The notes under the pieces were generated by a model. The model was not told the origin of the DNA. It worked only from the letters and a program-made list of their open reading frames with translations, and did no database searches. The position numbers and the translations under genes were made by a program. 64,000 nt of DNA from Peromyscus leucopus (Eukaryota; Chordata; Mammalia; Rodentia; Cricetidae), in NCBI RefSeq assembly GCF_004664715.2, contig NC_051063.1, forward strand, positions 146,965,165 to 147,029,164, written 5' to 3'. Positions 11,635-23,745 of the stretch are shown here, piece by piece. Within the stretch, counting starts at the first letter, position 1; every line of letters begins with the position of its first letter.

Positions 11635-11807
11635 GCCAAGGCCCCAAACGCTGTTGTGCTGGTGGTCGGGACACACCTGGACCTAATCGAAGCCAAATTC
11701 CGAGTGGAGAGGATCGCGACACTGCGTGCCTATGTGCTGGCACTCTGCCGCTCGCCATCGGGGTCCAGAGCGACCGGCTTCCCGGATATCACTTTCAAAC
11801 ACTTGCA
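11635..11807 (+). CDS. Lrrk1: LRRK1 exon G (Roc G4 motif)
   Basis: Residues 272-328. It encodes the Roc strand [17 protein letters not shown], where THLD is the guanine-specificity motif (NKxD equivalent), then a helix [16 protein letters not shown]. The acceptor is ctctctgttacag and the donor gtgagt. The final two bases (ca) plus the first of exon H make His. Confidence 0.97.
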
Positions 11808-12832
11808 GTGAGTGTCGCCTGCCTCGCGCTTGCTGCCGCCGCCATGCGTGCTCTGTTCACTAAGACCGCAGCTCGCTTCACTAAGACCGCAGCTCGCCCG
11901 GCATCTGTCCTGGGGATGGGCCAGGCTTCTCTGCACAGAGGGTGGTACCCTGAGCAGGGCTTGGCCCACTAGGGGACTAGAGACCGGGCCTGGAGACACC
12001 CTAACTGTGCTTCCTTTCTGGGCCCTCTCCTTCCATCGGGGCTAGTACCAAGAGCACACGGCTCCCATGGAACAGAGTATGAGTTCGAGCACCATCCACA
12101 GGGTTTGCAGATCACTGATGGAGGACAGACATCCCAGTCCTCGCATTGGAGCCAAGTAGATCCGAGAGCGACCGTTGAGTCTGAAAGTAGAGGCAGAGTA
12201 TGGAGGGAGGGGGTGGGGCTGGTACGGATGAGACTAGCCACCCTGGGTGCGCCACTCAGTTTATCTCTTGTCGGTAGCCATCACAGTGTCGGGACTCTGG
12301 AATTCAGACCATGAGGCTTAGTAAAGGAAACCAAGATCCCTGGTCAGAATCAAATGAGCGGCGTGGCAGCTGCTCTCGGATTCCCTCACTCTGGGTGGGG
12401 TGGCATGGGTGCAGGTGTTCGGGGCAGGATGGCCAGCCAGCCTCGCTCATAGGGCAGCACCAGGATGTTGGGGACTCCTGGTATACCCCAAGAAAGATTT
12501 GGGAGGGTCTTTAGTAACAGGAGTGCTGGCTGGTTCAGAGCCATAGCCTCAACATGTACTTCTCTTACCCAGCTAGCACCCTTGGGAGTGCCAGGACCTC
12601 TGGGCCCCCCCTCTCTTCCTCTGTGAACTCAGCATACTGGGAAGACAGACCAAAGGGTACCCAGCCTAGGGCTATGCACAGGGCAAAGCCTCCAGAACCT
12701 TCTTGTTCTCCCTTTAATGACTTCTCAAGACTTGTCGGCATCTGGGACAAACCCCCAGGAAGACAGGGGTGCTCTGTGCCCCCAGACAGAGAGGCGGCAT
12801 GTTGATTAAGCCCCACATCTTTGCATACACAG
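11808..12832 (+). other. LRRK1 G-H intron
   Basis: About 1 kb. It contains a small tandem duplication of ttcactaagaccgcagctcg at about 11856-11898. No SINE or gene recognised. Confidence 0.6.
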
Positions 12833-12953
12833 CGAGATCTCCTGCAAGAACCTGGAAGGCCAGGAGGGGCTGCGGCAACTGATTTTCCACGTCACGTGCA
12901 ACATGAAGGACGTGGGCAGCACTATCGGCTGCCAGAAACTCGCTGGCAGGCTC
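12833..12953 (+). CDS. Lrrk1: LRRK1 exon H (Roc C-terminal part)
   Basis: Residues 329-369. It encodes [20 protein letters not shown], the last Roc strand and helix, then [18 protein letters not shown], the Roc-COR junction. The acceptor is tttgcatacacag and the donor gtaagtg. It leaves in phase 0. Confidence 0.95.
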
Positions 12954-13310
12954 GTAAGTGCCCCCTTCATCCACTTAGGCCGCAGGCTCCCACTTCCCAC
13001 TGCCGGGATCCAGCTTACACCTTTACGGCCATTTGCTGTAAGGCACATGGCTGTGTTTAAAGCCAGTAGTTCCAGGCGGGAGCAGGGACGGGTCATTGGC
13101 CTATCACAATCGTCCTGGCATTACCACGTCTGTAGTCACCTTGTCTGTGTGCCTATCCCCAACCGAGGCGGGGCAAAGCCATGCTCTGACTCCGTTTCGC
13201 AGCCTGTCAACGCATGTCCTCTGACCCTGGGGCCAGGCAGTGGGGGGGTGGCGAGTGCTGGTGCAGGCAGCAGCCCGTGGACCTGAGAGCCTCGCCCCAC
13301 CCGCACGCAG

Positions 13311-13470
13311 ATCCCCAGGAGCTACTTCAGCCTTCAGGAGGCCGTGCTGGCTGAGCAGCAGCGCCGCAGTCTGGGCGATGAAGTGCAGTATCTGACGGAC
13401 AGGCAGCTGGAGCAGCTGGTGGAGCAGACGCCTGGTAATGACATCAAGGACTACGAGGACCTGCAGTCTG
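13311..13470 (+). CDS. Lrrk1: LRRK1 exon I (Roc-COR junction)
   Basis: Residues 370-422. It encodes [20 protein letters not shown], a long charged helix, then [17 protein letters not shown]. It is placed in COR-A by family layout. The acceptor is cccgcacgcag and the donor gtaggt. It ends one base into an Ala codon. Confidence 0.95.
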
Positions 13471-15031
13471 GTAGGTCAAGAGTGGGTACCCAGGGGCATT
13501 GGTGTGGGGGACCTGAAGGCCGGGCAGAAGTCAGTCCAAAGCCCTTGAGTAGGGTAGGGTAGGGTAAGGTGAGCCGCCTATGAGGTCCCAGCTGCACCTG
13601 GACCCTCAACTCAGCAGGCTCGCAGCAGGTTTACATGGTAGCACTCAACTCGGGGCCAGTGTTCTGCCACCTGCCTCCACGCTTCCTCCCTCCACTTCTC
13701 CTTGCTGCCGCCATCCCCCCAACCATCCCTCCCCTGTGCCCTCCTCTCCTTGGACAGAGACCATGGCAGCCGCTCTGCAGAGGATGCACACAGGCACGGC
13801 CTCTGTGTCACCACCCTCCAGGACCTCGGTCCAGGAAGATAGCGAAGTTAAACCATTATAACCAGTTCTTATTATTCGTGGTACTTAGCACCTAAAAGGT
13901 CGCCACAACTACTGCATTGGCAGATAGGAGACCACTGCTCCTGGAGAAATAATAGGGTTAGGTTCCTGACGGCCTCTGGTCACGTGGTCACCCACGAAGC
14001 AGTCGATAACTGTTTATTGTTTCAGACCTGCCTCTGTTCTATACTGTTCTGGCTTATTTATTAAAATACCCTGGCTCCACGCAGCTTAGGTGAGGGAAGG
14101 GTTTGCTGGTCTTACAATTCCAGGTTTCAGTTTGTCACCGAGGGGAAGTTGAGGCAGGAACCCTGGCAGCTAGTCACATCACATCCACAGTCAAGAGGAG
14201 AGAGAAACAAATGGACCCCTGCTGCCTGGGTGCTCAGTTTCTTGCTAGTTCTCTTTATTCTTAGAGTATTTAAGACTCCCTGTCTAGACAATGGTGCTGC
14301 CCACAATGGGCTAGGTCAATTAATAATCAAGACAACCTCCCACAGACATGCCCACGGGCCTAGGAGTGATCCAGATCATTCCCCAATTGAGACTCTTCCG
14401 GGGGATTCTCGGTTGTATCAAGTTAACAATAGGAACTAGCCAGCGCATATATCTTATTAATTATTAATCATGTATTATTGATTTGTTACCTCATGCAGTG
14501 GCCTCTATGGTTTGTACCCAAACATTGCTTATCCAATGCCATATTTTCTCTATACATCACAGTCTTGTGCTTAGAAACACTAGACAACCCTTTAGCCCTG
14601 GGTTGGAGGGTCATTTTAGACAGCAAAAATTATCCCAAATGCACAGAAACATGGCAATAAATAGAGTCTAGAATGGGCATTCACGGGAACATGCACACAG
14701 GACAACTTGATTTTTCCCACAGCTTACCATATGTCTACACATAACTATAGACGCTCCTCAAGTGTTTTGTTGGAGTGGTCATAAGCAAATTCCATCAAGT
14801 GGTGAAACTTGCAGACAGTCTGAGAACAAGGATTACTGGTAGTTGCTTGACCATCCATCAACCCAGGACATTGGCAAGAGTCACAGTGTGTCACGAGGCT
14901 CCAGCTGCCCACCCTGTCTGGTGGGCCTGGAATGCCAGAAATATTGGTTTCTTCCTGAGAACAGGATCATCACTGAGTCCCTCTTGGTCCCCCTGTGATT
15001 CTGACCCAGTTTCCTCCCTCTCTCCCTGTAG
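13471..15031 (+). other. LRRK1 I-J intron
   Basis: Three tandem TAGGG units at 13550-13564. A probable rodent interspersed-repeat fragment covers about 14235-14440 (ctagttctctttattc through atcaagttaacaataggaactagcca). AT-rich unique DNA follows. No gene seen. Confidence 0.5.
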
Positions 15032-15308
15032 CCATCAGCTTCCTCATAGAAACAGGAGCCCTGCTGCACTTCCCAGACACGAGCCACGGCCTGAGGAACC
15101 TCTACTTCCTGGACCCCATCTGGTTGTCCGAATGCCTACAGAGGATCTTTAACATCAAGGGCTCACGGTCGGTGGCGAAGAACGGGGTGATCCGAGCCGA
15201 GGACCTCAGGATGCTGCTGGTGGGGACAGGCTTCACACAACAGACTGAGGAGCAATACTTCCAGTTCCTCGCCAAGTTCGAGATCGCCCTTCCCGTGGCC
15301 AATGACAG
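15032..15308 (+). CDS. Lrrk1: LRRK1 exon J (COR-A)
   Basis: Residues 423-514. It encodes a COR-domain winged-helix region: [40 protein letters not shown] and [23 protein letters not shown] (C-terminal of Roc) is the dimerising and coupling module between the GTPase and the kinase in ROCO proteins. The acceptor is tctctccctgtag and the donor gtgagg; the last two bases begin a Ser codon. Confidence 0.97.
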
Positions 15309-15904
15309 GTGAGGCCACAGTCCGGAGGAATGGGGTCTGAGGACACTGGTGGCCTCAGCAAGATTTCCAGGCTACCACCACCAGGATAGCTAGCTCCTGG
15401 GGATGGCCAGTTGTCTAGCCTAGGTCAGCAGGAAGGTAGATACAGCAGGCCCCGCTTTGACCACCTCCTATCTGGTGCCGTGGGCTACTCTTCAGGCAGT
15501 TGGAAGAAATCCACTTATTGAAAGGGGTTAGGAAAACATGCAAGGGGAGTTCTCCTTGGGGGCAGCTGTTGGCTTGGTAATATGATGAGTGAAAACAGTC
15601 TGTGACATGGACATCTGCATTAGCCATGCAGCTTCGGAATGCACTCGCAAGTGATTAAGGGTGGCTGGCATGACAGGCTCAAGCCTGGACCTCCACAATG
15701 CTGCTTCCTGGAAGGCTGGTGGAACACTTGGAAGCATGTCCAAGACCCCTGATTTCTCTCTTCTGCTACCTCATCTCACTGGGCATATCATCCACACTGC
15801 CCAAAATTCTTCTCCAGGCCCCTGCTTCTCACCCCACGCCTCCACTGTGTGACTCTACCACCTCCCAAGTGCTGTTGTTCTGCTCATACTGAGAACATCT
15901 ACAG

Positions 15905-16235
15905 CAGTCTCCCCTCATTCAGGGTTTCACTTTCTACAGATTTATTTATCAGTGACCAGCTGTAGTGTGAAAATACAGAATAAAAGTGCTATAAGCAATT
16001 CCTTCATTTTAAATGCCACAACATTGCCAGCAGCATAATGAAATTTCTCAGCATCTCACTCTGGCCCACCTGGGACATGACTCATCCTTTGTCCAGAGTA
16101 TCCATGCTGTATAATCTACCCCCCCTGCTAAGTAGCCACCTTGCTTATGAACTTAACTATTCTGATACATTTAATTCCCCCCATTTTATTTACTAAAGGC
16201 CCAAAGCACAAAAGTACTGATTTGGAAATTTATGA
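15905..16235 (+). mobile_element. Fossil pogo/Tigger-type DNA transposon fragment (tentative)
   Basis: Begins cagtctcccctcattcagggtttcactttctacag and continues with catcctttgtccagagtatccatgctgtata and aggcccaaagcacaaaagtactgat, which resembles the 5' end and degraded transposase start of an old Tigger-like element. Heavily decayed. Confidence 0.4.
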
Positions 16236-17340
16236 CAACATGTTGTTATAATTGTTCCGTTGTTATTTCATTGTAGAATGTCTCTCATTACTTAGATAAT
16301 ATTTTCATTCTTGAAGTCCCATTTTGACTGATTTTAAAATAGCCACAGACCAGCTTTGGAGGTCTTTTAGCTTTTAACTACAACTGTCCCCCTCCCCCCC
16401 GCCAATTCTTTTATTATAAATGTATTTCCCCAATATAAGATATTTATATTACAATGAATATCTTATTGTCCATGAATTATCTAATCTGATGCTCTCTGTC
16501 TTAAGTAGGAATACTTAGCTTGTTTACATTAAGTGATTCGTTTTGTAGGTGGATTTAAGCCTAGTAGCTTGTCGTTTGTCTTATATTTATAACATTTAGT
16601 TTGTTGTGCCTTCTTCTGAGTTAGTCACTTGCTCAGTCTTTTTATCCATTCTATCTGTTCTTGGGGTGGTCTTCAGTGGTCCCGCTGGGTATTAGAATAT
16701 GCATCCTCAGTAGTGTCTTGACGCCTTCTTCTTCCCACAATCACCCACATGACTCCACGTCAGCATTCATCCTCCTGAACATGAGAACTGCCAACGCCCC
16801 AAACCCTGAAGTGGGACCCCTGAGAGGGCTGAGAAGAGCACATGGGGACCAGAGCTCTGGTGGCTACCCAGTCTCCACTGATGTCCAGTGTTTCATCCAC
16901 TTCCTGGGTTTAAGGGCAGTAGCTACTATCCCACCGTTATGATGCACCTGCCCTGGAACATATCGTCTCTCTGTACCCCAACTCCAGAGCCCTGCAGTGG
17001 TGCCACTAGAGACTTCTGGGAAGCTGACTTGGTCCCTGGGCAGTCATTCTAGAGACGCCACAGAAACAGCCCTACTTTACACTTGGCCGTATGGGCTTGG
17101 GAGTAGGAGCAAGTTCAAGACCTTCTTGCTCCATTTGTATGGGGCAGAGTTCTAACGAGAAAAGCCTCGAAAAGGATTTCAAGGTCTGTCTCATGACCTC
17201 TCATTCCATATCCTTGCTATTGACCAAGAGAAGCTCAAGGTATCAGTTTACACTGCCATGATCTAGCAATATTCTGATTTTATCAGTTATCAGTGGATTA
17301 AAGGAGTAAAGATATATTATATATTAGCATTCAGTAAGAG
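16236..17340 (+). other. LRRK1 J-K intron, AT-rich part
   Basis: AT-rich to about 16650, then unique sequence. Nothing identified. Confidence 0.5.
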
Positions 17341-17342
17341 TT

Positions 17343-17343
<1 letters not shown>

Positions 17344-17395
<52 letters not shown>
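17344..17395. repeat. (GT)n microsatellite
   Basis: About 25 uninterrupted GT units in the J-K intron. Confidence 0.97.
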
Positions 17396-17396
<1 letters not shown>

Positions 17397-19027
17397 GTCT
17401 GCCTATGTGGTTGAACAATAAAAATCAGCCAGATTATTGCCAAGTCCAGAGAAGTTCCTGCACAGTGGTTTGCAGCATGGAACCAGACAGCCTGACAATG
17501 AGCCCCAGATACTTTTTTCTCCCCTGCCGAACAGCAATAATCCTGTTACCTACTATTATTATCCTTGTTGTCGGGAGTAAATTAGATTGTAGTACATAGA
17601 ACAGAGTCTCTTACACCTAGGAGCTCCCAGGATGGCAGGAATCAATAGCACTGTTCTTACGGTTTCTTCACGTTAGTCCTGTGGCCCGTATGTCTGGGTC
17701 TCCACAAAGCTGTGAGGAGCAGAACATTTTCCGTCCTAGCACAGGCATCAATTTCCCTTGTGACCAAGGTGAATTCCAGCTCCTTACATCATAGGTTTTC
17801 ATTGGTCAACCACACAGCTATGGTCCGTGGACCTATACAGACACAGACCTTAGATGCTCCTTCGGGACCTGGGTCTTCCACCTGCAGTCTGCAAGCCACA
17901 CTGCACCCCTGCCAAGTCCTTCAGAAACTCCCAGGATTGATGAACCTCCAAAACCTATCCTTTGCAGCATTTTCGTTTCTTGCTGGCAGTAATGTCTTAG
18001 CTCTTACCCATCTCTGGAAGACCTCAACCCCATATCTGAGGCCATCTCAGTGGAGTAGCATTCACTAGCCCGTCTCTTCAGAGGGGACACTGTGCCCTGC
18101 CCAGGGTTCATCAGCTGATTGATATTCATCAGACACAGGAATAATTCACTTCCGTAGTCCAATCTTGTTTATCCCTTGGTACAGCCTTTCTGATTTCTAC
18201 TGTTCTCCAGCCAGGTGCAGTGGTCTGCCCAGGGACTGCTCCTTTTAAGATCTGTCTTCCATGGCCAGTCATATTTCAAACTCTTCCTTTGCTGTCTACA
18301 TTACCCCTGCCTTTAAAATTCCTGACCAGTGCCTGTTCTATGTGCAGACACCTCTCTCCAGCACACACCTACAGAGAAAGGGAAAAGCCAGAGTCACTTG
18401 CATGGAGCATGGCGTGTGTGTTAGGGGCCCAGACTGAGGAAGCACGAGTAGGCACTTCCGAGAGTCTGCTGTTCAAGAGAGGGACTCTGCGCAGGGGAAC
18501 GATAAGGAACTGTTAGGATCTAGGGGGGTAAGGCAGGATGTTGGGGTGGTGGAGCAGAAAGGCATCATCCCAGGTGGTGTAGCATGTCCTTCACCCAGGA
18601 CCTGAAGGGGTTAAAGGAAACCCAATGCCCCACCCCACCCCCCTGTGTGCCCCAGCTCAGCTCACCTGTGTGGCCCTTGGCCAACCTCTCTAGCTCATCC
18701 CTACTGTAGGCATCCCTTCCTTCCCCACAAGACTCAAGATACACAGGCTGCCAAGTCAGTGCTGATATTTGCACCTAGGTGGTGGGGGTGGAGGGGCAAG
18801 CTGTCATTCTATTCCCCTCCTACCGTTGTCTCTTGAACCCATGAAGGATCGACGCCAGGACACAGGATGTTCAAACACCTTATGAAAAAAGCCCAGAACC
18901 TACATCCCCTCTCGGAATACCTAGATGTCTTAACACGCCTTCCGCTGTGTACCTGCTCCATCAGTTATTGCTAAGGGAGTACTTACTACAAAAGAAAGAA
19001 GTCACATTAAGTAAAGATACAGTTTAA

Positions 19028-19028
<1 letters not shown>

Positions 19029-19073
<45 letters not shown>
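19029..19073. repeat. (CA)n microsatellite
   Basis: About 22 CA units in the J-K intron. Confidence 0.97.
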
Positions 19074-19074
<1 letters not shown>

Positions 19075-19197
19075 GTTCAGCCCAAGACTGGTTGACTACA
19101 TAGGTATGGAACCATGGATCTGAAAGGATAATTGTATCAAATGTTAGGAGAGTCTCATCTAGAAAGTTTCAAAGATTTTTATTGTACTTAAACAGTT

Positions 19198-20475
19198 TTG
19201 GTTTTTGTTTTAATTAAAATACAATTACATCATTCCCCCCTCCCCTTTCCTCCCTCCAGCCCCTCCCATGTCCCTCCTTCCAGTCCCTCTCAACCCCCCT
19301 CACTTCCTCTCAAATTCATGGCTTCTTTTTCTTTTATTATTATTGTTGCATATATATGTGTAAATGATAGAAATACATAAATAGAGCCTGATGAGTTTGT
19401 TTAGCATGGCCGGTATATGATTTCAAGGTTGACCACTTGGTATTGTGGCCAATAAAAGGCTCATCCCTAGGAAAGATGAATTCTCACTTTCTCTGAAGTC
19501 TCGTTAGTTGTCTGTAGGTTATTTGTCTAAGGTTGGGGGCCCCGTGACATTTCCCACTTCCAGCTGGTGTTGTCATTGTTCAGGTCTTATGTGGGTGATC
19601 ATATTGTCAAGGTATCATGGGTATAGCTTCCATGTGATTTCTAGGAGACGCAATCTCACGCAGACTTCGTGGTCCTCTGGCTCTTAGAGTATTTCTTCGC
19701 CTTCTTCTTCAGTGTTCACTGAGCCTTAGGCGCCGGCCTTGTGTTGTAAATGTATCCTTCTCTTCTGGGCAACCTACAATCAGTTGATCTCTACATTTTG
19801 ACCACTTAATGGTATTCTGTGATAGCCTCTGTCAGCTGCAAAGTGGAGCTTCTTTAATGAGGGGCGAGAGCTACTCTTATCTATGAGCATAAGTTTTAGA
19901 AATCCGTTAGAAAATGTTCTGGTCTGGTTAAGAGACAGTAGTAGGTAGGTTTGCTGCTGAGAGCCGTGACCTCACTAGCCCCAGGTCGTGGGCCAGGTTT
20001 CCAGCACCAGGCATGTTTTTCTTCCCGTTGACTAGGCCTTAAAATAGACAGCTAATGGTTACTGCCAAGAAACGAGTGCCAGTATGGCACACTTCGGGAT
20101 ATCTGGCTGTGCTGATGATTGTGGTTCATAGGCATCACGCCTGTTGATTGCCTCCCTCCCTTGGCAGCTTGCATAGTACTTTCTGGAGCTTTGAAAGCTA
20201 GACCTCAGGGAGAAGACTTTGGGGTTAGAGCCTGTGTCTGAAGTGTCTGAAGTGTGTGTCTGCAGCAAAGGGACTTACCTCAGTCCTTTGGGAGGCAACG
20301 ACGGGCGACAGCAGTAGCCTGTGCTGTCTTGAGACTCTCTTGGATTCCCTTGACCAACAACTTGACAGAGGGTTTCTCGTGTCTGGTGCTGACGTTTTTG
20401 TCATGTGGTCTACGGCTCTTGTGGGGGCGTTGTCGGCAGGACTGGGATTGCCGAAGGCAAGGCCTTTGTTAAGAA
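19198..20475 (-). mobile_element. Rodent L1 3' region, antisense
   Basis: Starts with a T/C-rich antisense tail and polypyrimidine stretch (cccccctcccctttcctccctcc). It continues through gaccacttggtattgtggccaataaaaggctcatcc and other segments of the rodent L1 3' UTR type. 5'-truncated; the far end, near the B3 at 20485, is approximate. Confidence 0.6.
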
Positions 20476-20484
20476 ATGATTCCA

Positions 20485-20699
20485 GGGGCTGTAGTTATGG
20501 CTCAGCAGTTAAGAGCTCTGGCTGCTCTTCCAGAGGATCTGGGTTCCATTCCCAGCACCCACATAGAGGCTCACAACCATCTGCAGTTATAGTCCCAAGG
20601 GTTCTCATGCTCTCTTCTGGCCTCCATGGGCACTATATACATGCAGCACACAGAGATACATGCAGGCAAGACATCCAAATGCATAATAATAATAATATT
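20485..20699 (+). mobile_element. B3/B2-family SINE, sense
   Basis: Head ggggctgtagttatggctcagcagttaagagc, body ggttccattcccagcacccacat, tail gatacatgcaggcaagacatccaaatgcataataataat. tRNA-derived SINE with a simple AAT tail. Confidence 0.85.
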
Positions 20700-20884
20700 T
20701 TTTAAACATTTATGTATTTATTATGTATACAGTGTTCTGTCTGCATGTATGCCTGCAGGTCAGAAGAGGGCGCCAGATCTCACTACAGATGGTTGTGAGC
20801 CACCATGTGGGTGCTGGGAATTGAACTCAAGACCTTTCTGTAAGAACAGCCAGTGCTTTTAACCCCTGAGCCATCTCTCCAGCC
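20700..20884 (-). mobile_element. B2 SINE, antisense
   Basis: tttatgtatttattatgtatacagtgttctg through ctgagccatctctccagcc. It meets the sense B3 copy tail-to-tail, making an inverted pair. Confidence 0.9.
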
Positions 20885-21559
20885 AAATAATAATATTTTC
20901 AAGGAGGAAAGAATCCAGCCTCTGCATTTACAGGCTGATGTGTCCCTGCCCTGTGCCTGCCCCTCAGCTCACATCTCACAGCACATAGTAGATGTCACTT
21001 TCCAGATGCAATTGTGGGGAGGGACTTTCTGGCTGCCAGCTCTTTTGCATGACAATAAACAAGAACACCTAGGTCACACAATGATGCAACATTTTAACGA
21101 TGGCTATGTCCACTTATGTTCCCATAAAATATCATTTGTTTTGTGCAAAATCGCCATGTTCTGCTTTTTAGGGCAGTTGTGCTGTTTTAATTAGCCAAGA
21201 AGAATAAACATCTCCGGAGACCAAGAAAACAGTTACCCTGACCCCAATATCTGCATTGTCCTCAGGACCGTGCAGCTGTATTTATTTTCCCTCCACCAAC
21301 CAGAGTCAGCGTTAAGTGATTTCACAACCACAACCCAGTTTTCTGAGAAGAGACTCTGATTTGCTGCGTCTGGCATTTTTAGGTCTTCAGAGCTTTCCCT
21401 CCACGTCACTCTGATTTCTCAAACTCTATAGGGAGGGCCCCTGGCAGCCTGAGCTTTGTCAGCAGAGGCCTTCCCACAGTCCAGCCTCTGCAGGGACCAG
21501 GACCCTGCCGCAGAATCTCGGGCCACGATCATCATCATCTCTCCCCTTATGTGTTTCAG
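20885..21559 (+). other. LRRK1 J-K intron, 3' end
   Basis: Unique sequence up to the exon K acceptor. No further feature recognised. Confidence 0.5.
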
Positions 21560-21731
21560 CTACCTCCTCCCACACCTCCTTCCATCCAAACCTGGGCTGG
21601 ACACCCACAGCATGCGGCACCCAATGGCTAACACCATCCAGCGGGTGTTTAAGATGAGCTTCGTGCCTGTTGGCTTCTGGCAAAGGTTCATAGCACGGAT
21701 GCTGATCAGCTTGGCCGAGATGGACTTGCAG
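21560..21731 (+). CDS. Lrrk1: LRRK1 exon K (COR)
   Basis: Residues 515-572. It encodes [16 protein letters not shown] and [20 protein letters not shown], then [10 protein letters not shown]. This is the COR-A to COR-B region. The acceptor is cttatgtgtttcag and the donor gtagct. It sits after the largest intron in the window (6.25 kb). Confidence 0.97.
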
Positions 21732-22594
21732 GTAGCTTCTGAGAGGGGCAGCCATGGGGGTGGAGGGGCTCCTAAGAGCACACTCTTGGGGGAAAGACTA
21801 CAACTTCCTCTGCGCGAGGGAGACTTCACTGAAGTTTACTCTGCCACACTGAGATGATGGATGCAGGGTCGAGATGCAAACATAGCTTGAATCCATTGAC
21901 CTAGGCTGGCAATACCAAATTTGCACCCATATGACTTACCTACTCCCTCCTGAAGTTATGGTCGTCCCAAACATTAGCCACTTCCAAGTCACCAGGGAGC
22001 TTGTTCTAGCAGATGCAGAATTCCCCCATCCCCACCTCCCACCAAGTCACCATAGTTTCAGTACAGCAGCTATGAGCTGGGCCGAGAACTAGCATTTTTA
22101 ATAATGCCCCAGAGCCCCGACTTCATGGTCTTGCTGTCCTGACTGTATACTTACCTGAGAGGAATCTCTAATTGACACAGCACTTCTCACATGACCCAAA
22201 TTTAAAGTCTTGGTTGTAAGCACCCATACCTAAGGATCATCATAAGAACAACTTACAGGAATTGGTTCTCTCTTTCCATCACGTGGGCCCTGGGGACTGA
22301 ACTCAGGTGGTCATTCTCAGTGGCAAGCATCTGCACTGAGCCATCTCACTGGAGAATCTGAGGACTGGAGTTAGATATGCATCCCATGCCCAGCTTCCAT
22401 CATCTAGGCTTTGTAAAGCTCCCTGGAGATGCCACTCTGCAGCCAAGCATGGAACCACACTGCTTTGGTCCCAGTGAAGAGCCAACCCATGGATTGTGTT
22501 CTGTGGGTCCAGCCAGAGTCATGGAGAGGCGGCCCGGCTGTCAGTCAACTCTAATTTCATGCGAGACAGTAACACAGAAGTAATATTTGCCTAG

Positions 22595-22790
22595 AGCAGC
22601 AGTTCTCAAAGTGGGGGTCCCAGACCAGCCAAACTGACCTCACCTGAGTTCCTGTGAGAGATACTCATTGTCAAGCCCCAACTCCAGATCTCTGACCCAG
22701 GAAACCTCAGGATGGAGTCCAGCCATTTGTTATTGACAAGACCTCCAGGGGATCGTGACACACCCTACAGTTTGTGAGTCCCTGGCATGC
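22595..22790 (+). mobile_element. MER5A-like hAT fragment
   Basis: gcagttctcaaagtgggggtcccagaccagcc at the start and acaagacctccaggggatcgtgacacaccctacagtttgtgagtccctgg at the end match the layout of the old mammal-wide MER5A non-autonomous hAT element. The preceding 21985-22180 stretch (caccagggagcttgttctagcagatgcagaa) may be another MER5-type remnant. Confidence 0.65.
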
Positions 22791-23654
22791 GCTCCAACTG
22801 TCGAACTGTTGAGTCTTTTTGACATTGATCTCTGCCTGAGTTTGCCTTTGCCACCCTCTAATTAGAGTGCCCTTATTGAATTATAATCTTGGCTCAGTAA
22901 AGATGTTCTTTGATCTTCCCATTTATGGGAAGAAAAATAAACGCAAGAGGCTGAAAGTCGATCAGAGCCTTTACAGCCTGTGTTGTGGAGCTGGGGGTGG
23001 GGGAGGCCGGGGGGAGGGCGTCTCTTTATGATGCCAAAATGATGCGCTGGCTAACAGAGTGGGTGCTGGCATTGCCTTGCCTAGAGTTCCATCTGTCCCT
23101 CTGTCCTCCATTTGAACTGTGTCCTGCAGTGTTCTAAGTGGGAGGTCACCGAGCCCCCGCATTGTGGGAGGCTGAGCTCACAAAGGGGGGCCCAGCTGAG
23201 TGGGAGCACCAACAGGGTGCCTGTCTGAGAAATCAATGCAGAAGGAAATCCTGTTAAAATTCAGATGGAGGACAGAGGGGAGAAGAGTTCAGCCTCAGCA
23301 TTCATCAAAGACATGCAGATTGCCACAGCAATAGCTTCTCTATTTGTAGATCTGTCAGACCCACAAAGAACCCAGCAAGATGCCCAGCCCTGGTGGCAGT
23401 GGCTGGGATGATCGGCTCTGCTTTTCCAAACCTTGAGATGCACCCAGACCTTAAAACTGTCAGACCCTACACCAGACATCCCTCTGCTGAATGTCTAAAC
23501 AGAGGGAACCAGAGAGATCCTCATGCGTTTTCCATATCCATAGCACTGTATTTTGGAGAGAGCAGAAACAGTTGGAGAAATCACTATCATCGCCTTAGGA
23601 AAATGAATTTTAAATGAGTTTTTAATGGCATGGTAACCCCGACGTTTTCAAAGT

Positions 23655-23745
23655 ATACCTTGTTTTTCAATGCTTGTGATTCATGCTAGAGCCTGGGGCA
23701 TGGTGGGCAAATCACTGAGCTATATCCCCACCCCCACCCTGCCAG
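23655..23745 (-). mobile_element. ID-like SINE fragment, antisense
   Basis: gcctggggcatggtgggcaaatcactgagctatatcccc is the reverse of an ID-type tRNA head. Confidence 0.55.

Noticed and set aside
11856..11898. Tandem ttcactaagaccgcagctcg duplication as a regulatory repeat
   Set aside because: Only two copies of about 21 bp, with no motif content that stands out.
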